Source of the DNA: Zetaproteobacteria bacterium
GTDB lineage: Bacteria > Pseudomonadota > Zetaproteobacteria > Mariprofundales > Mariprofundaceae
Reading direction: 5' to 3'
Length of the DNA stretch: 13,938 nt
Assembly: GCA_021545625.1 (NCBI GenBank)
Contig: JAJRVH010000102.1
Location: forward strand, 1 to 13,938
Part shown: one piece after another, positions 1-7,251 of the stretch
How the letters are laid out: each line of letters begins with the position of its first letter
Position numbering within the stretch: the first letter of the stretch is position 1
The notes under the pieces: generated by a model
What the model saw: the letters and a program-made list of their open reading frames with translations, nothing else
The model's database searches: none
Told to the model about the DNA's origin: nothing
Position numbers and translations under genes: made by a program

Positions 1-1
1 C

Positions 2-901
2 AGCGGCACCGTGACATCGGATCATCGGGTATCGATCAGTTCGCGTCTTTCCGGCTATATCCGCGAAATGAAGGTGCGCGAGGGCGATCGCGTGCGGGCT
101 GGCCAGGTGCTGGTGCGCGTCGATCCGGTGGATGCCAAACAGGCCCTGATTCAGGCAAAGGCCGATCTGGCCGATGCCAAGGCGGATCTTCGCCGCTATG
201 AGGAATTGCTGAAGGCCGGTGCGGTGACCGACCAGCAGGCCGCCAAGGTGCGTCTGCGCTACAAGGTCGCCAAATCCCAGGTGGAGCAGGCGCGCAACCA
301 GCTCAGTTACGCCGAGGTCCGCTCTCCGGTGGACGGCGTTGTCGTCGAGAAACGGCTGAGCCAGGGCGACCTGGCTGCGCCGGGCGTGGCGATTCTGACG
401 CTGGAAGATCCGGCCAGCCTGCTGGTGGAGACCTATGTGTCTGAACAGTATGTCAGCGCCATCGCCGAAGGCAGCGAGGCCGATGTCGAGGTGCCTGCCC
501 TGAAGCGCACTTTCAGAGGCGTTGTTCGGCAGGTTGTGCAGGCTGCCGATCCGGTTTCGCACCAGTTTCTGGTCAAGACGGCCCTTCCGGCGACAAAGCT
601 CGTGCATCCGGGCATGTATGCCCAGACGGGGTTCCATGTCGGAGAGCGCCGGGCGTTGCTGATTCCGGAGGCGGCCGTGGTGTCCCGCTCCGGTCTGCAT
701 GGCGTCTATGTGCTGGACGCGCAGTCGCTGGCCCATTATCGCCAGATCAGGGTCGGTTCACCGGTTGACGGGCGCCCGGGCATGGTCGAGGTGCTGGCCG
801 GACTGAAGGAGGGCGACACCATCGCCTGGGACGGCGCGCCCGAACTGAAGAGCGGCGTCAAGGTTGTCGCGGAACCGGGCGGGGCAGGCGAACATGGCTG
901 A
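2..901 (+). CDS. RND efflux periplasmic adaptor (HlyD/MFP family), 5' truncated
   Basis: Membrane-fusion subunit that bridges an inner-membrane RND permease to an outer-membrane channel. The reading frame is open to the left edge, and the first readable residues (SGTVTSDHRVSISSRLSGYI) already lie in the first half of the lipoyl domain. The true start and any signal peptide or lipobox are therefore outside the window; the GTG at 11 is just an internal codon. In order one sees the first lipoyl half (GYI..MKVREGDRV), an alpha-helical hairpin rich in Ala, Lys, Gln and Glu, the second lipoyl half (EVRSPVDGVVVEKRL), a beta-barrel region and a membrane-proximal domain ending in EGDTIAWDGAPELKSG. The last 8 bases overlap the start of the permease gene, so the two are translationally coupled. 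No outer-membrane channel gene is visible; it may lie upstream. Confidence 0.9.
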   Translation, partial: SGTVTSDHRVSISSRLSGYIREMKVREGDRVRAGQVLVRVDPVDAKQALIQAKADLADAKADLRRYEELLKAGAVTDQQAAKVRLRYKVAKSQVEQARNQLSYAEVRSPVDGVVVEKRLSQGDLAAPGVAILTLEDPASLLVETYVSEQYVSAIAEGSEADVEVPALKRTFRGVVRQVVQAADPVSHQFLVKTALPATKLVHPGMYAQTGFHVGERRALLIPEAAVVSRSGLHGVYVLDAQSLAHYRQIRVGSPVDGRPGMVEVLAGLKEGDTIAWDGAPELKSGVKVVAEPGGAGEHG

Positions 902-3900
902 CAGGCAGCAGGGTCCGGATATGGATGGCGAGCGCCTGAACATCGCCGGCCGTCTCGGCCAGGTGGCGATGCGCACGAATCTGACGCCGATCATCAGCAT
1001 ACTGATCTTCCTGATCGGCCTGGTGGCGCTGGCGATCACCCCGCGAGAGGAAAATCCCCAGATCGACGTGCCGGCGGCCAATGTCATTGTCCAGATGCAG
1101 GGGGCCAGTCCGGAAGAGGTGCAGAATCTGGTCGTCCGGCCGCTGGAAATGATTCTGCGCGAGATGACGGGCGTGGATCACACCTTCGGCACCGCGATGG
1201 ATTCGCTGGGAGTCGTGACGGTGATGTTCGAGGTCGGCGAGGACAAGGAAGCCAGCCTCGTCAAGCTGTATGACCGCATTATGCATAATCTTGATCGCAT
1301 GCCGGCCGGCGCTTCGCAGCCGCTGGTCAAGCCGATGGACGTGGACGATGTCCCGGTTTCGGTGATCACGCTGTCGTCGCCGGCCATGGACGGCCTGTCG
1401 CTGAAGCGCCTGGCTGAGCGGGTGCGCGAACAGCTGGCGCCTCTCGAAGGCGTGTCGGTGGCCGATATCATCGGTGGGCGCAACCATGAAATCCGTATCC
1501 GGATCGATGCGGCCAGGATGGCCGCCTACGGCCTGACGCTGGATCAGCTGCACCACGTGCTGACCGGCGCCAATGCCGGCGGTCCGGTCGGTTCGCTGGT
1601 CGGCGACAATCGGGTGACGAAGATCTGGCTGGACGGTTACCTGAAGAACGCCGATGAGGTCGGTTCGCTGATCGTCGGTCAGGTTCAGGATGGTGACCGC
1701 AGCAAGCCGATCTATCTGCGCGATATCGCCAGCATTGTTGATGGCCCTGCGGAAGTCACGCAGCTGCACCGCATCGGTTTCGGGCCGGCGGCCGGAGACG
1801 TGCATCCGGCGGCCGAGCCGGAGGCTCCGGCCGTATCGATCGCGCTGGCCAAGAAGCGGGGCACGAATGCGGTATTCGTGACCCAGCGGATTGAAGACAA
1901 GCTCAACGAGTTGAAGGGCGATTTCATTCCCGACAATGTGCATGTCGAGATCACTCGCGATTCCGGCGAACGTGCCAATGCGGCGGTCAACCTGCTGGTC
2001 GAGCATCTGGGCATCGCCATCGCGACGGTCATCCTGATCCTGTTGCTGTTCCTGGGCTGGCGCGAGGCGACGATCGTGACGATGAACATTCCGCTGATTC
2101 TGTTCATTGTTCTGGCCATCGGCCTGCTGGCCGACCAGACGATCAACCGGATTACGCTGTTCTCGCTGATCCTGGCGCTGGGCCTGCTTGTCGACGATGC
2201 CATCGTCGTGATCGAGAATATCCACCGGCACCTGCATCGTGGGGTGAAACGGATGTCCGACAAGGCGGCGCTGATCATTCGTGCCACCAATGAAACCGGC
2301 AAGCCGACGATGGTGGCCACCGTGGCCGTGATCCTGGCCTTTATTCCGATGGCCTTCGTGACCGGTATGATGGGGCCGTACATGGGGCCGATCCCCTTCA
2401 ACGCACCGCTGGCCATGGCTGCCTCGCTGGTCATCGCCTATGCGTTCACGCCGTGGATCGCCCAGCGCTGGATGCCGTGCAGGATGGTGTCGCCGACGCT
2501 GGAGGAAAAGGACGAGCAGCCGACGGACTGGGTGCACCGGACCTATATGCGCCTGGCCGTGCCGCTGATTGAAAACAGGACCCGTCGCCGTACGTTCTGG
2601 CTGGTGGTGGCGGTGCTGTTCGCCGGCGCGATGTGGGAGCCGGGCTGGCAGTTCATGCGACCGTCCGGCATCAACGGGCCGCTGACGCCGGGCGCGGTTG
2701 AGCTGAAGATGCTGCCGAAGAGCAATCAGAATACGTTCAATATCACCATCGATTTGCCCGAGGGTTCGACGCTGGAGGCAACGGACCGGGTGGCGCGTGA
2801 TATCGGAGACGTGCTGCGGCAGCATCCGATGGTGCGGGACTACGAGGTGTTCGTCGGTCGCGCCGGTCCGATCGACTTCAATGGCATGCTGCGCGGAGCG
2901 GCCCTGTTCCGCGAAGGTCCGCACCTGGGCGAAATCCGCGTCAATCTGCTGGACAAGCACGAACGCTCGATTCAGTCCGCGGGCATTGTGCTGCAGTTGC
3001 GCGACATGCTCGAGCCGGTGCTGAAAAGATATCCGATGGCGTCGATCAAGCTGGTCGAGGATCCGCCGGGGCCGCCCGTGCGGGCAACGTTGCTGGCCGA
3101 AATCTACGGGCCCGACTACGAAACGCAGCGCCGGATTGCCGGCGAGGTACACAGACTGTTCAGCAACACCTACGACGTGACCGATGTCGATGATTCGGTC
3201 GGAGCCGATCAGGTGCAACTGAATGTGCGCGTGGACAAGGAAAAGGCATCCCGGCTGGGGGTCGCGACCGCCCAGGTGGAGACGGCGCTGCGGGATTTTC
3301 TGAAGGGTTACAATTTCGGCGCCGTGCATATGGCCGAGGAGCGTCATTCCGTGCATCTGCATGTGCAGTTGCCGCGCCTGTTGCGCGCCCATGCCGCCGA
3401 TCTGGACCGCATCTATGTCAGCGGCGCGAACGGGCCGGTGCAGTTGTCGGCGATTGCGCATATCGAAAAGACCGTCGCGGCCAAGCCGATCTTTTCCAAG
3501 GACAGTCATCCGGTGACTTATGTGACGGCCGAGCCCAAAATCGGTTCGCAGGTTTATTCGTTGCTGGAGATGGATGGCAAGCTGGACGGTTCGGAGGTGT
3601 TGCCCGGCGTGAAGCTGAAGACGGGAGGCATGCGTTTCACCGACACCGCGCCCGAAGACACTTTCGGTTATCACCTGCTGTGGGACGGAGAGATGCGTCT
3701 GACGCTGGATGTGTTCCGCGACCTGGGGGCTGCCTTCATCGTTGCGCTGGTTCTGATCTATCTGCTGATGGTGGCCTATTACGGAGAGTTCATCCTGCCG
3801 ATGCTGGTCATGGCGCCGACGGCCTTGACGATGATCGGGATTTTCCCGGGGCATCTGATCACCGGCCAGCCTTTCACGGCTACATCGATGATCGGCATGA

Positions 3901-4217
3901 TCGCGCTGGCCGGCATCGTCGTGCGCAATTCGACGCTGCTGATCGACTTTATCCTCGATTACCGTCGCCAGGGCCACGATGTCAAAACGGCCGTGCTTGA
4001 GGCGGGAGCCGTGCGCGCCCGGCCGATTCTGCTGACCGCGCTGGCGGTGATTGCCGGCACCTCGATCATGATCAGCGATCCGGTGTTCGGCGGCCTGGGC
4101 GTGTCGATGGCTTTCGGAACGCTGGCGGCGACGGTGCTGACATTGTTTATTACGCCACTGATGTATTACCTGTGGCAGCGCAATAAACCCGATACCGAAG
4201 ACGGCTGTGCCGTCTGA
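894..4217 (+). CDS. RND efflux transporter permease subunit (AcrB/HAE-like)
   Basis: Inner-membrane proton-driven efflux pump of about 1,107 residues, normal for the RND superfamily. ATG 894 is chosen because it overlaps the adaptor stop (ATGGCTGA) with a purine-rich stretch before it; an in-frame TTG at 864 is less likely. The first membrane helix is near residues 33-49 and is followed by porter-domain sequence (GASPEEVQNLVVRPLE). The helix-4 proton-relay pair is present (VDDAIVV, Asp434 and Asp435). In helix 10 the motif reads GIVVRNSTLL, with Arg1011-Asn1012 where AcrB has Lys940-Asn941. The DD pair argues for an HAE-type exporter of organic compounds rather than a CusA-type metal pump, where this site is usually DA. 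The substrate is unknown. The position beside sulfur genes suggests, as inference only, export of a toxic product of sulfide stress. Confidence 0.93.
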   Translation: MADRQQGPDMDGERLNIAGRLGQVAMRTNLTPIISILIFLIGLVALAITPREENPQIDVPAANVIVQMQGASPEEVQNLVVRPLEMILREMTGVDHTFGTAMDSLGVVTVMFEVGEDKEASLVKLYDRIMHNLDRMPAGASQPLVKPMDVDDVPVSVITLSSPAMDGLSLKRLAERVREQLAPLEGVSVADIIGGRNHEIRIRIDAARMAAYGLTLDQLHHVLTGANAGGPVGSLVGDNRVTKIWLDGYLKNADEVGSLIVGQVQDGDRSKPIYLRDIASIVDGPAEVTQLHRIGFGPAAGDVHPAAEPEAPAVSIALAKKRGTNAVFVTQRIEDKLNELKGDFIPDNVHVEITRDSGERANAAVNLLVEHLGIAIATVILILLLFLGWREATIVTMNIPLILFIVLAIGLLADQTINRITLFSLILALGLLVDDAIVVIENIHRHLHRGVKRMSDKAALIIRATNETGKPTMVATVAVILAFIPMAFVTGMMGPYMGPIPFNAPLAMAASLVIAYAFTPWIAQRWMPCRMVSPTLEEKDEQPTDWVHRTYMRLAVPLIENRTRRRTFWLVVAVLFAGAMWEPGWQFMRPSGINGPLTPGAVELKMLPKSNQNTFNITIDLPEGSTLEATDRVARDIGDVLRQHPMVRDYEVFVGRAGPIDFNGMLRGAALFREGPHLGEIRVNLLDKHERSIQSAGIVLQLRDMLEPVLKRYPMASIKLVEDPPGPPVRATLLAEIYGPDYETQRRIAGEVHRLFSNTYDVTDVDDSVGADQVQLNVRVDKEKASRLGVATAQVETALRDFLKGYNFGAVHMAEERHSVHLHVQLPRLLRAHAADLDRIYVSGANGPVQLSAIAHIEKTVAAKPIFSKDSHPVTYVTAEPKIGSQVYSLLEMDGKLDGSEVLPGVKLKTGGMRFTDTAPEDTFGYHLLWDGEMRLTLDVFRDLGAAFIVALVLIYLLMVAYYGEFILPMLVMAPTALTMIGIFPGHLITGQPFTATSMIGMIALAGIVVRNSTLLIDFILDYRRQGHDVKTAVLEAGAVRARPILLTALAVIAGTSIMISDPVFGGLGVSMAFGTLAATVLTLFITPLMYYLWQRNKPDTEDGCAV
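4199..4215 (+). other. Short hairpin at the 3' end of the RND permease gene
   Basis: A perfect 7-bp stem (AGACGGC / GCCGTCT) with a TGT loop lies in the last codons of the permease, ending just before its TGA. A run of five A's follows rather than T's, so it is not a standard intrinsic terminator for the plus strand. It could protect the RND message or be a chance structure. The right arm plus stop spells GCCGTCTGAA, which happens to equal the Neisseria DNA uptake core. Confidence 0.4.
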
Positions 4218-4241
4218 AAAACGGAGACAAAGGAGATCATC

Positions 4242-4451
4242 ATGACCATACAACGAGCTATTCGCATTATCGCAGGTTCATTCATTCTGCTCAGCCTGTA
4301 TCTGGCGAGCCGCTATAACGGCGTGGTATTGACCGAGCCGACCTGGCTCTGGTTCACGGCCTTCGTCGGAGCCAACCTGCTGCAGTCCGGTTTTACGCAG
4401 TGGTGCCTGATGGAAAAGATTCTGGCCAAGCTCGGTCTGAAGCACGGCTGA
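4242..4451 (+). CDS. YgaP-type DUF2892 inner-membrane protein
   Basis: A 69-residue protein with two predicted membrane helices (about 8-23 and 33-52) separated by a short polar turn. It aligns by eye with the C-terminal membrane domain of E. coli YgaP, in which a rhodanese domain is fused to such a hairpin: the AIRIIAG opening and the FVGANLL core match YgaP's QIAAGG and FVGAGLL. Cys55 sits at the end of helix 2 where YgaP also has a Cys. The start has a good ribosome site (AAAGGAG) and lies 24 bases after the permease stop. The rhodanese partner is a separate gene here, beginning at 4550. The biochemical role of the family is unclear; a membrane anchor or sulfur-handling role is inferred from context. 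Confidence 0.82.
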   Translation: MTIQRAIRIIAGSFILLSLYLASRYNGVVLTEPTWLWFTAFVGANLLQSGFTQWCLMEKILAKLGLKHG

Positions 4452-4458
4452 ACCGACT

Positions 4459-4516
4459 GGCGGGCGCGGGTGGCACTCCTATCCCTCCCCATGTGCGGAC
4501 ACTGCCCGCGCCCGCC
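4459..4516 (+). other. Long GC-rich stem-loop between DUF2892 and rhodanese genes
   Basis: GGCGGGCGCGGG at 4459-4470 is the perfect reverse complement of CCCGCGCCCGCC at 4505-4516, giving a 12-bp stem that can extend by two wobble pairs and one GC pair. The loop is about 28-34 nt and pyrimidine-rich. No T-run follows the right arm (TTCCCATAAACC), so a classic intrinsic terminator is doubtful. It fills most of the 98-base gap and could tune readthrough, act as an RNA processing or stability element, or be a terminator remnant. Confidence 0.6.
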
Positions 4517-4549
4517 TTCCCATAAACCGAAGGACGAAAGAGGAACGAG

Positions 4550-4957
4550 ATGGAACTGATACAACAAAACATGGGCTATGTGCTGATGGGCCTGTTTGTC
4601 GCCTGGATGCTATGGCGTCGCCTGATTGCGCCGAAGCTGTCGGGCGTGAAGAGCCTGTCGGCGGGCGAGTATATGCAGATGCGGGATGAGGCGCACACGC
4701 TGGTGGATGTGCGTTCGGCCGGCGAATGGGCCTCCGGCCATGCGCCGCATGCCGTGCATATCCCGCTGGGCGAACTGGCCGGTCGTCAGCATGAGCTTTC
4801 ACGATCGGGGGCTGTCGTGGTGATTTGCGCTTCCGGCAACCGCTCCGCCGTCGGGGCGACACTACTGGCCAGGGCCGGGTTTGCACCGGTTTACAATTTT
4901 TCCGGCGGCATGGGGGCCTGGCAGGGGGCCGGCCTGCCGGTCCGGAGCGGCGGCTGA
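4550..4957 (+). CDS. Membrane-anchored single-domain rhodanese
   Basis: Sulfurtransferase of 135 residues. An N-terminal hydrophobic helix (about 9-22) is followed by basic residues (RRLIAPK), which by the positive-inside rule places the catalytic domain in the cytoplasm. The rhodanese fold shows LVDVRSAGEWASGHAPHAVHIP and the active loop CASGNRS with catalytic Cys93, followed by NFSGGMGAWQGAGLPV. Members of this family carry sulfane sulfur as a Cys persulfide and pass it to thiols or cyanide. The gene lies between a YgaP-type membrane protein and a TauE-type exporter, with only three bases to the latter. Together they resemble sulfane-sulfur operons in which rhodanese, DUF2892 and TauE genes cluster. 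The physiological donor and acceptor are not known from sequence. Confidence 0.9.
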   Translation: MELIQQNMGYVLMGLFVAWMLWRRLIAPKLSGVKSLSAGEYMQMRDEAHTLVDVRSAGEWASGHAPHAVHIPLGELAGRQHELSRSGAVVVICASGNRSAVGATLLARAGFAPVYNFSGGMGAWQGAGLPVRSGG

Positions 4958-4960
4958 TCG

Positions 4961-5725
4961 GTGGCGGCTGCTGGGGTATGGCTGGCGGCATTGCTGAGCG
5001 GTTTGCTGCTGTCGTTGTTTGCGGCAGGCGGCGGACTGGTCGCCATACCCCTGCTGAACATTGGCATGGGCCTGCCTCTGAAAGAGGCGATTGCGGCGGG
5101 TCTCGTGATTGTCGCGCTGATCAGCCTCCTGGCGTTGCTGCAACAGGGACGCTGGCGTTTGATCGAATGGAGGCTGCACCGCTATTTTGCAGCCGGTGCG
5201 ATGCCGGGTGGTTTTATCGGGGCCGGCATTGGTCTGCGCATGAACGATCAGCTGCAGGCGCTGCTGTTTACCCTGATGGCCCTGTTCATCGCCTGGTGGG
5301 TGCACAGCAATCCGATGAAGCGCCTGACGGAGCGTGCGCAGGAAGCACCCTGCAACTGCCGTTACTCCCTGCTGGCCGGACTGGCAACGGGCGTGATCAC
5401 CGGCGTGCTCGGGGTGGGCGGCGGTTTTTTGATCGTGCCGGTGCTGATGATGCTCGGGGTGGCGAAGCAGCAATCGGCGGTGGCGCATTCGCTGCTGATC
5501 GTTGTGTCCGGTTCTCTGGTTGCGGCATTGCGCTATGCGGAGCATCTGTCGATCGACTGGGGGCCTCTGTTGCCGATCATGGCCCTGGCAGCTGTGGGGG
5601 TATGGCTGGGCGGCCGGATTGCCGGCAGGGTTTCCTCGGCCGGTTTGCAGCGGGCTTTCAGCCTGGCCTTGTGCCTGCTTGCCGGCTGGATGCTGTTCAG
5701 GCTCGATGCCTATGCGGCCCGATAG
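4961..5725 (+). CDS. Sulfite exporter TauE/SafE family protein (full length)
   Basis: Polytopic inner-membrane permease of 254 residues, typical of the TSUP/TauE-SafE family. It has the expected two-repeat layout: repeat 1 with AAGGGLVAIPLL near residue 21 and repeat 2 with GVGGGFLIVPVL near residue 151, joined by a polar loop that carries a CNC motif (Cys131, Cys133). The GTG start at 4961 is chosen because it lies three bases after the rhodanese stop and yields the full first helix; no ATG gives an equally complete protein. Characterised relatives export sulfite or sulfoacetate-type anions or move other sulfur compounds. Placement after a rhodanese suggests removal of sulfite formed from sulfane-sulfur chemistry (inference). 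A shortened relative is encoded at 12614. Confidence 0.88.
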   Translation: MAAAGVWLAALLSGLLLSLFAAGGGLVAIPLLNIGMGLPLKEAIAAGLVIVALISLLALLQQGRWRLIEWRLHRYFAAGAMPGGFIGAGIGLRMNDQLQALLFTLMALFIAWWVHSNPMKRLTERAQEAPCNCRYSLLAGLATGVITGVLGVGGGFLIVPVLMMLGVAKQQSAVAHSLLIVVSGSLVAALRYAEHLSIDWGPLLPIMALAAVGVWLGGRIAGRVSSAGLQRAFSLALCLLAGWMLFRLDAYAAR

Positions 5726-5795
5726 GGTGAATGTGACAAGATCACGGAAAACGGCGGGCCTGGGTTCAGGCTGCGCGGATTAAAAAGGAGAGAGC

Positions 5796-6212
5796 ATGAT
5801 GAAGAAACTGATATTGACGAGCATGGCCCTGTTGATGATTCCCTGGATGGCCAGCGCCTGCGGTATCGGCGAGCAGACCGCCGACGGCTATGAAAACGCG
5901 CCGGTTGCGCATGCCTACGAACACTGGAAACAGGGCGGGCAGTCCCGCATTCCGTTCCTGTTTCTCGATGTGCGCACGGTCGAGGAATACAAGGCCGGCC
6001 ATATTGAAGGCGCGAAACTGATGCCGGTCCAGGTGCTCGACAAGCACCTGAATGATGTTCCGAAGGACAAGCGGGTGTATGTCTACTGCCATTCCGGCGT
6101 GCGTTCGGCCCGTGCGGCGAAGCTGCTGGCCTCGCACGGCTTTACCAATATCGAAAATGTTGTCGGCGGTATCGAGGCCTGGAAGGCAGCCGGCTATCCG
6201 GTGGTGAAATGA
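5796..6212 (+). CDS. Exported (periplasmic) rhodanese
   Basis: A 138-residue rhodanese with an N-terminal signal: MMKK, then a hydrophobic core, then MASAC near residues 18-22. Cleavage after ASA by signal peptidase I would leave Cys22 at the mature N-terminus; a lipoprotein is possible, although the lipobox is weak. The catalytic domain shows FLDVRTVEEYKAGHIEGA and the active loop CHSGVRS with Cys98, then NVVGGIEAWKAAGYPV. The ribosome site AAAGGAGAG precedes two tandem ATGs (5796, 5799), either of which could serve. The next rhodanese starts inside its stop codon. A periplasmic location would let it act on sulfane sulfur before or after membrane passage, separate from the two cytoplasmic rhodaneses. 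Confidence 0.9.
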   Translation: MMKKLILTSMALLMIPWMASACGIGEQTADGYENAPVAHAYEHWKQGGQSRIPFLFLDVRTVEEYKAGHIEGAKLMPVQVLDKHLNDVPKDKRVYVYCHSGVRSARAAKLLASHGFTNIENVVGGIEAWKAAGYPVVK

Positions 6213-6553
6213 TGTTTGATTCGATTGATGTGAACGGTTTGTACCCGCGCTGGCTGACGGCCAGGGAAAAGGGCGAGGAGTGCATGATCATCGATGTGCG
6301 CATGCCCGAGGAGTTTGCCAGCGGGCATGTGCCGGGTGCCAGGCTGATCGCGCTGAATACGCTGATGGCGCGGGTGCACGAGATTCCCAAGCAGGGCGAT
6401 GTGTTCGTGATTTGCCAGGCAGGGGGGCGTTCCGCCCAGGCTGCCGGCTATCTGGCAACCCAGTGCGGGCACGACAATCTGATCAACGTGGCTGGCGGTA
6501 CGCAGGCCTGGATCCAGGCCGGTTATCCGGTCGAAACGGGAGGTGAGGCATGA
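6209..6553 (+). CDS. Soluble cytoplasmic rhodanese
   Basis: A 114-residue single-domain rhodanese with no signal or membrane helix. The core reads MIIDVRMPEEFASGHVPGAR, and the active loop is CQAGGRS with Cys69, followed by NVAGGTQAWIQAGYPVE. The start overlaps the previous gene by four bases (ATGA), and a second ATG follows at once at 6212. Its own stop overlaps the DUF302 start in the same way, so the three genes are tightly coupled. It is the third rhodanese in 2 kb and differs in location from the other two, which suggests a chain of sulfur carriers rather than simple redundancy (inference). It has extra cysteines, Cys25 before the first strand and another in ATQCGHD. Confidence 0.9.
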   Translation: MMFDSIDVNGLYPRWLTAREKGEECMIIDVRMPEEFASGHVPGARLIALNTLMARVHEIPKQGDVFVICQAGGRSAQAAGYLATQCGHDNLINVAGGTQAWIQAGYPVETGGEA

Positions 6554-6945
6554 ACGATTATGGCATGAGAGCGGTATTTGAAGGCACGGTTGAACAGGCC
6601 GAGGAGGCGATCACCGAGGCGTTGAAGGAAGTCGGTTTCGGCATCCTGACCCGTATCGACGTGGCCGAAACGCTGAAAAAGAAGATCGATGTCGAGCGCG
6701 CGCCCTATGTGATCCTCGGCGCATGCAATCCGAAACTGGCCAGCAAGGCGCTGAATCTGGAGCCGGAGATCGGTCTGATGCTGCCCTGCAATGTGGTCGT
6801 TTATGAAAACGAACATGGAAAAACAATGGTATCGGTGATCGATCCGCAGGCCATGGTCGGCATGATCGACAATCCACAGCTGAGTTGCCTGGTCGAGGAG
6901 GCAAGGCCTCTTCTGAAGCAGGCGCTGGACAAGGCGACGACCTGA
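6550..6945 (+). CDS. DUF302 domain protein
   Basis: A 131-residue soluble protein of the DUF302 family. Diagnostic features are VGFGILTRIDVAETLKKKI, then GACNPKLA (Cys59), then GLMLPCNVVVYE (Cys80). These two cysteines are typical of the family and lie in the core of the fold. DUF302 proteins often accompany rhodanese and SQR genes in sulfide-exposed bacteria, but no reaction is established that I can name. Translation is coupled to the rhodanese by a four-base overlap. A thiol or persulfide-binding role is inferred from the cysteines and the neighbours. The length is normal for a stand-alone DUF302 protein, and nothing appears truncated. Confidence 0.88.
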   Translation: MNDYGMRAVFEGTVEQAEEAITEALKEVGFGILTRIDVAETLKKKIDVERAPYVILGACNPKLASKALNLEPEIGLMLPCNVVVYENEHGKTMVSVIDPQAMVGMIDNPQLSCLVEEARPLLKQALDKATT

Positions 6946-6971
6946 TTTGAACCACGAAAAAGGAGAAGAAA

Positions 6972-7169
6972 ATGAAAGCAAATATCGGAACATTTGACGG
7001 GGCCATGCGTGTGCTGGTCGGCATGGTCCTGATCTTCGGCGCGCTGGAAGGGTCTTGGGCGCCATGGGGCTGGATCGGCGCCGTACCGCTTGTCACCGCG
7101 CTGGTCAATTTCTGCCCGTTGTACTCGATCATCGGCATGAATACCTGCGACAGAAAGTCGCGGGACTGA
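6972..7169 (+). CDS. DUF2892 membrane protein (CPLY type)
   Basis: A 65-residue protein with two membrane helices and the signature NFCPLYSIIG (Cys48), ending in a short basic tail with Cys59. This is the common stand-alone DUF2892 form; the gene at 4242 is instead the YgaP-like form lacking CPLY. The ribosome site AAAAAGGAG is strong and the gene follows DUF302 by 26 bases, so it is probably the last gene of that transcript; hairpins follow. DUF2892 proteins frequently pair with rhodaneses. Function is unknown, and a membrane partner for a sulfurtransferase is the simplest inference. Confidence 0.88.
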   Translation: MKANIGTFDGAMRVLVGMVLIFGALEGSWAPWGWIGAVPLVTALVNFCPLYSIIGMNTCDRKSRD

Positions 7170-7174
7170 AGATA

Positions 7175-7206
7175 AACGGGCGCCCGGCGGCAACCGGACA
7201 CCCGTT
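7175..7206 (+). other. Imperfect hairpin after the DUF2892 gene
   Basis: AACGGG at 7175-7180 pairs with CCCGTT at 7201-7206, with a possible inner CCGG/CCGG pairing in the loop. It begins five bases after the DUF2892 stop. No T-run of more than three follows, so it is a weak terminator candidate or a 3' end stabiliser. The gap 7170-7351 has no gene; it holds this hairpin, the stronger one at 7252 and the SQR ribosome site. Confidence 0.35.
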
Positions 7207-7251
7207 CGCAGTTTCCACATCGCCAAAAGAACTAAACACCCGGATGGAGAT

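Noticed and set aside
4208..4219. GTGCCGTCTGAA, 11 of 12 bases of the Neisseria DNA uptake sequence, beside an inverted repeat
   Set aside because: I found only one copy in 13.9 kb, it overlaps coding sequence and a stop codon, and the left arm is not a full uptake repeat. Chance is enough to explain it.
858..4253. A 1,131-codon open frame on the minus strand opposite the RND permease
   Set aside because: It is codon-aligned with the real gene and stays open because TTA, CTA and TCA are not used there. Its His-, Gln- and Arg-rich protein has no recognisable domains, whereas the plus frame is a clear RND pump.
5726..5795. Possible promoter or operator before the exported rhodanese, including GTGA-CAAGA-TCAC
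   Set aside because: The arms are only four bases and no convincing -35/-10 pair is present; the gap is 70 bases and could simply be internal to the operon.
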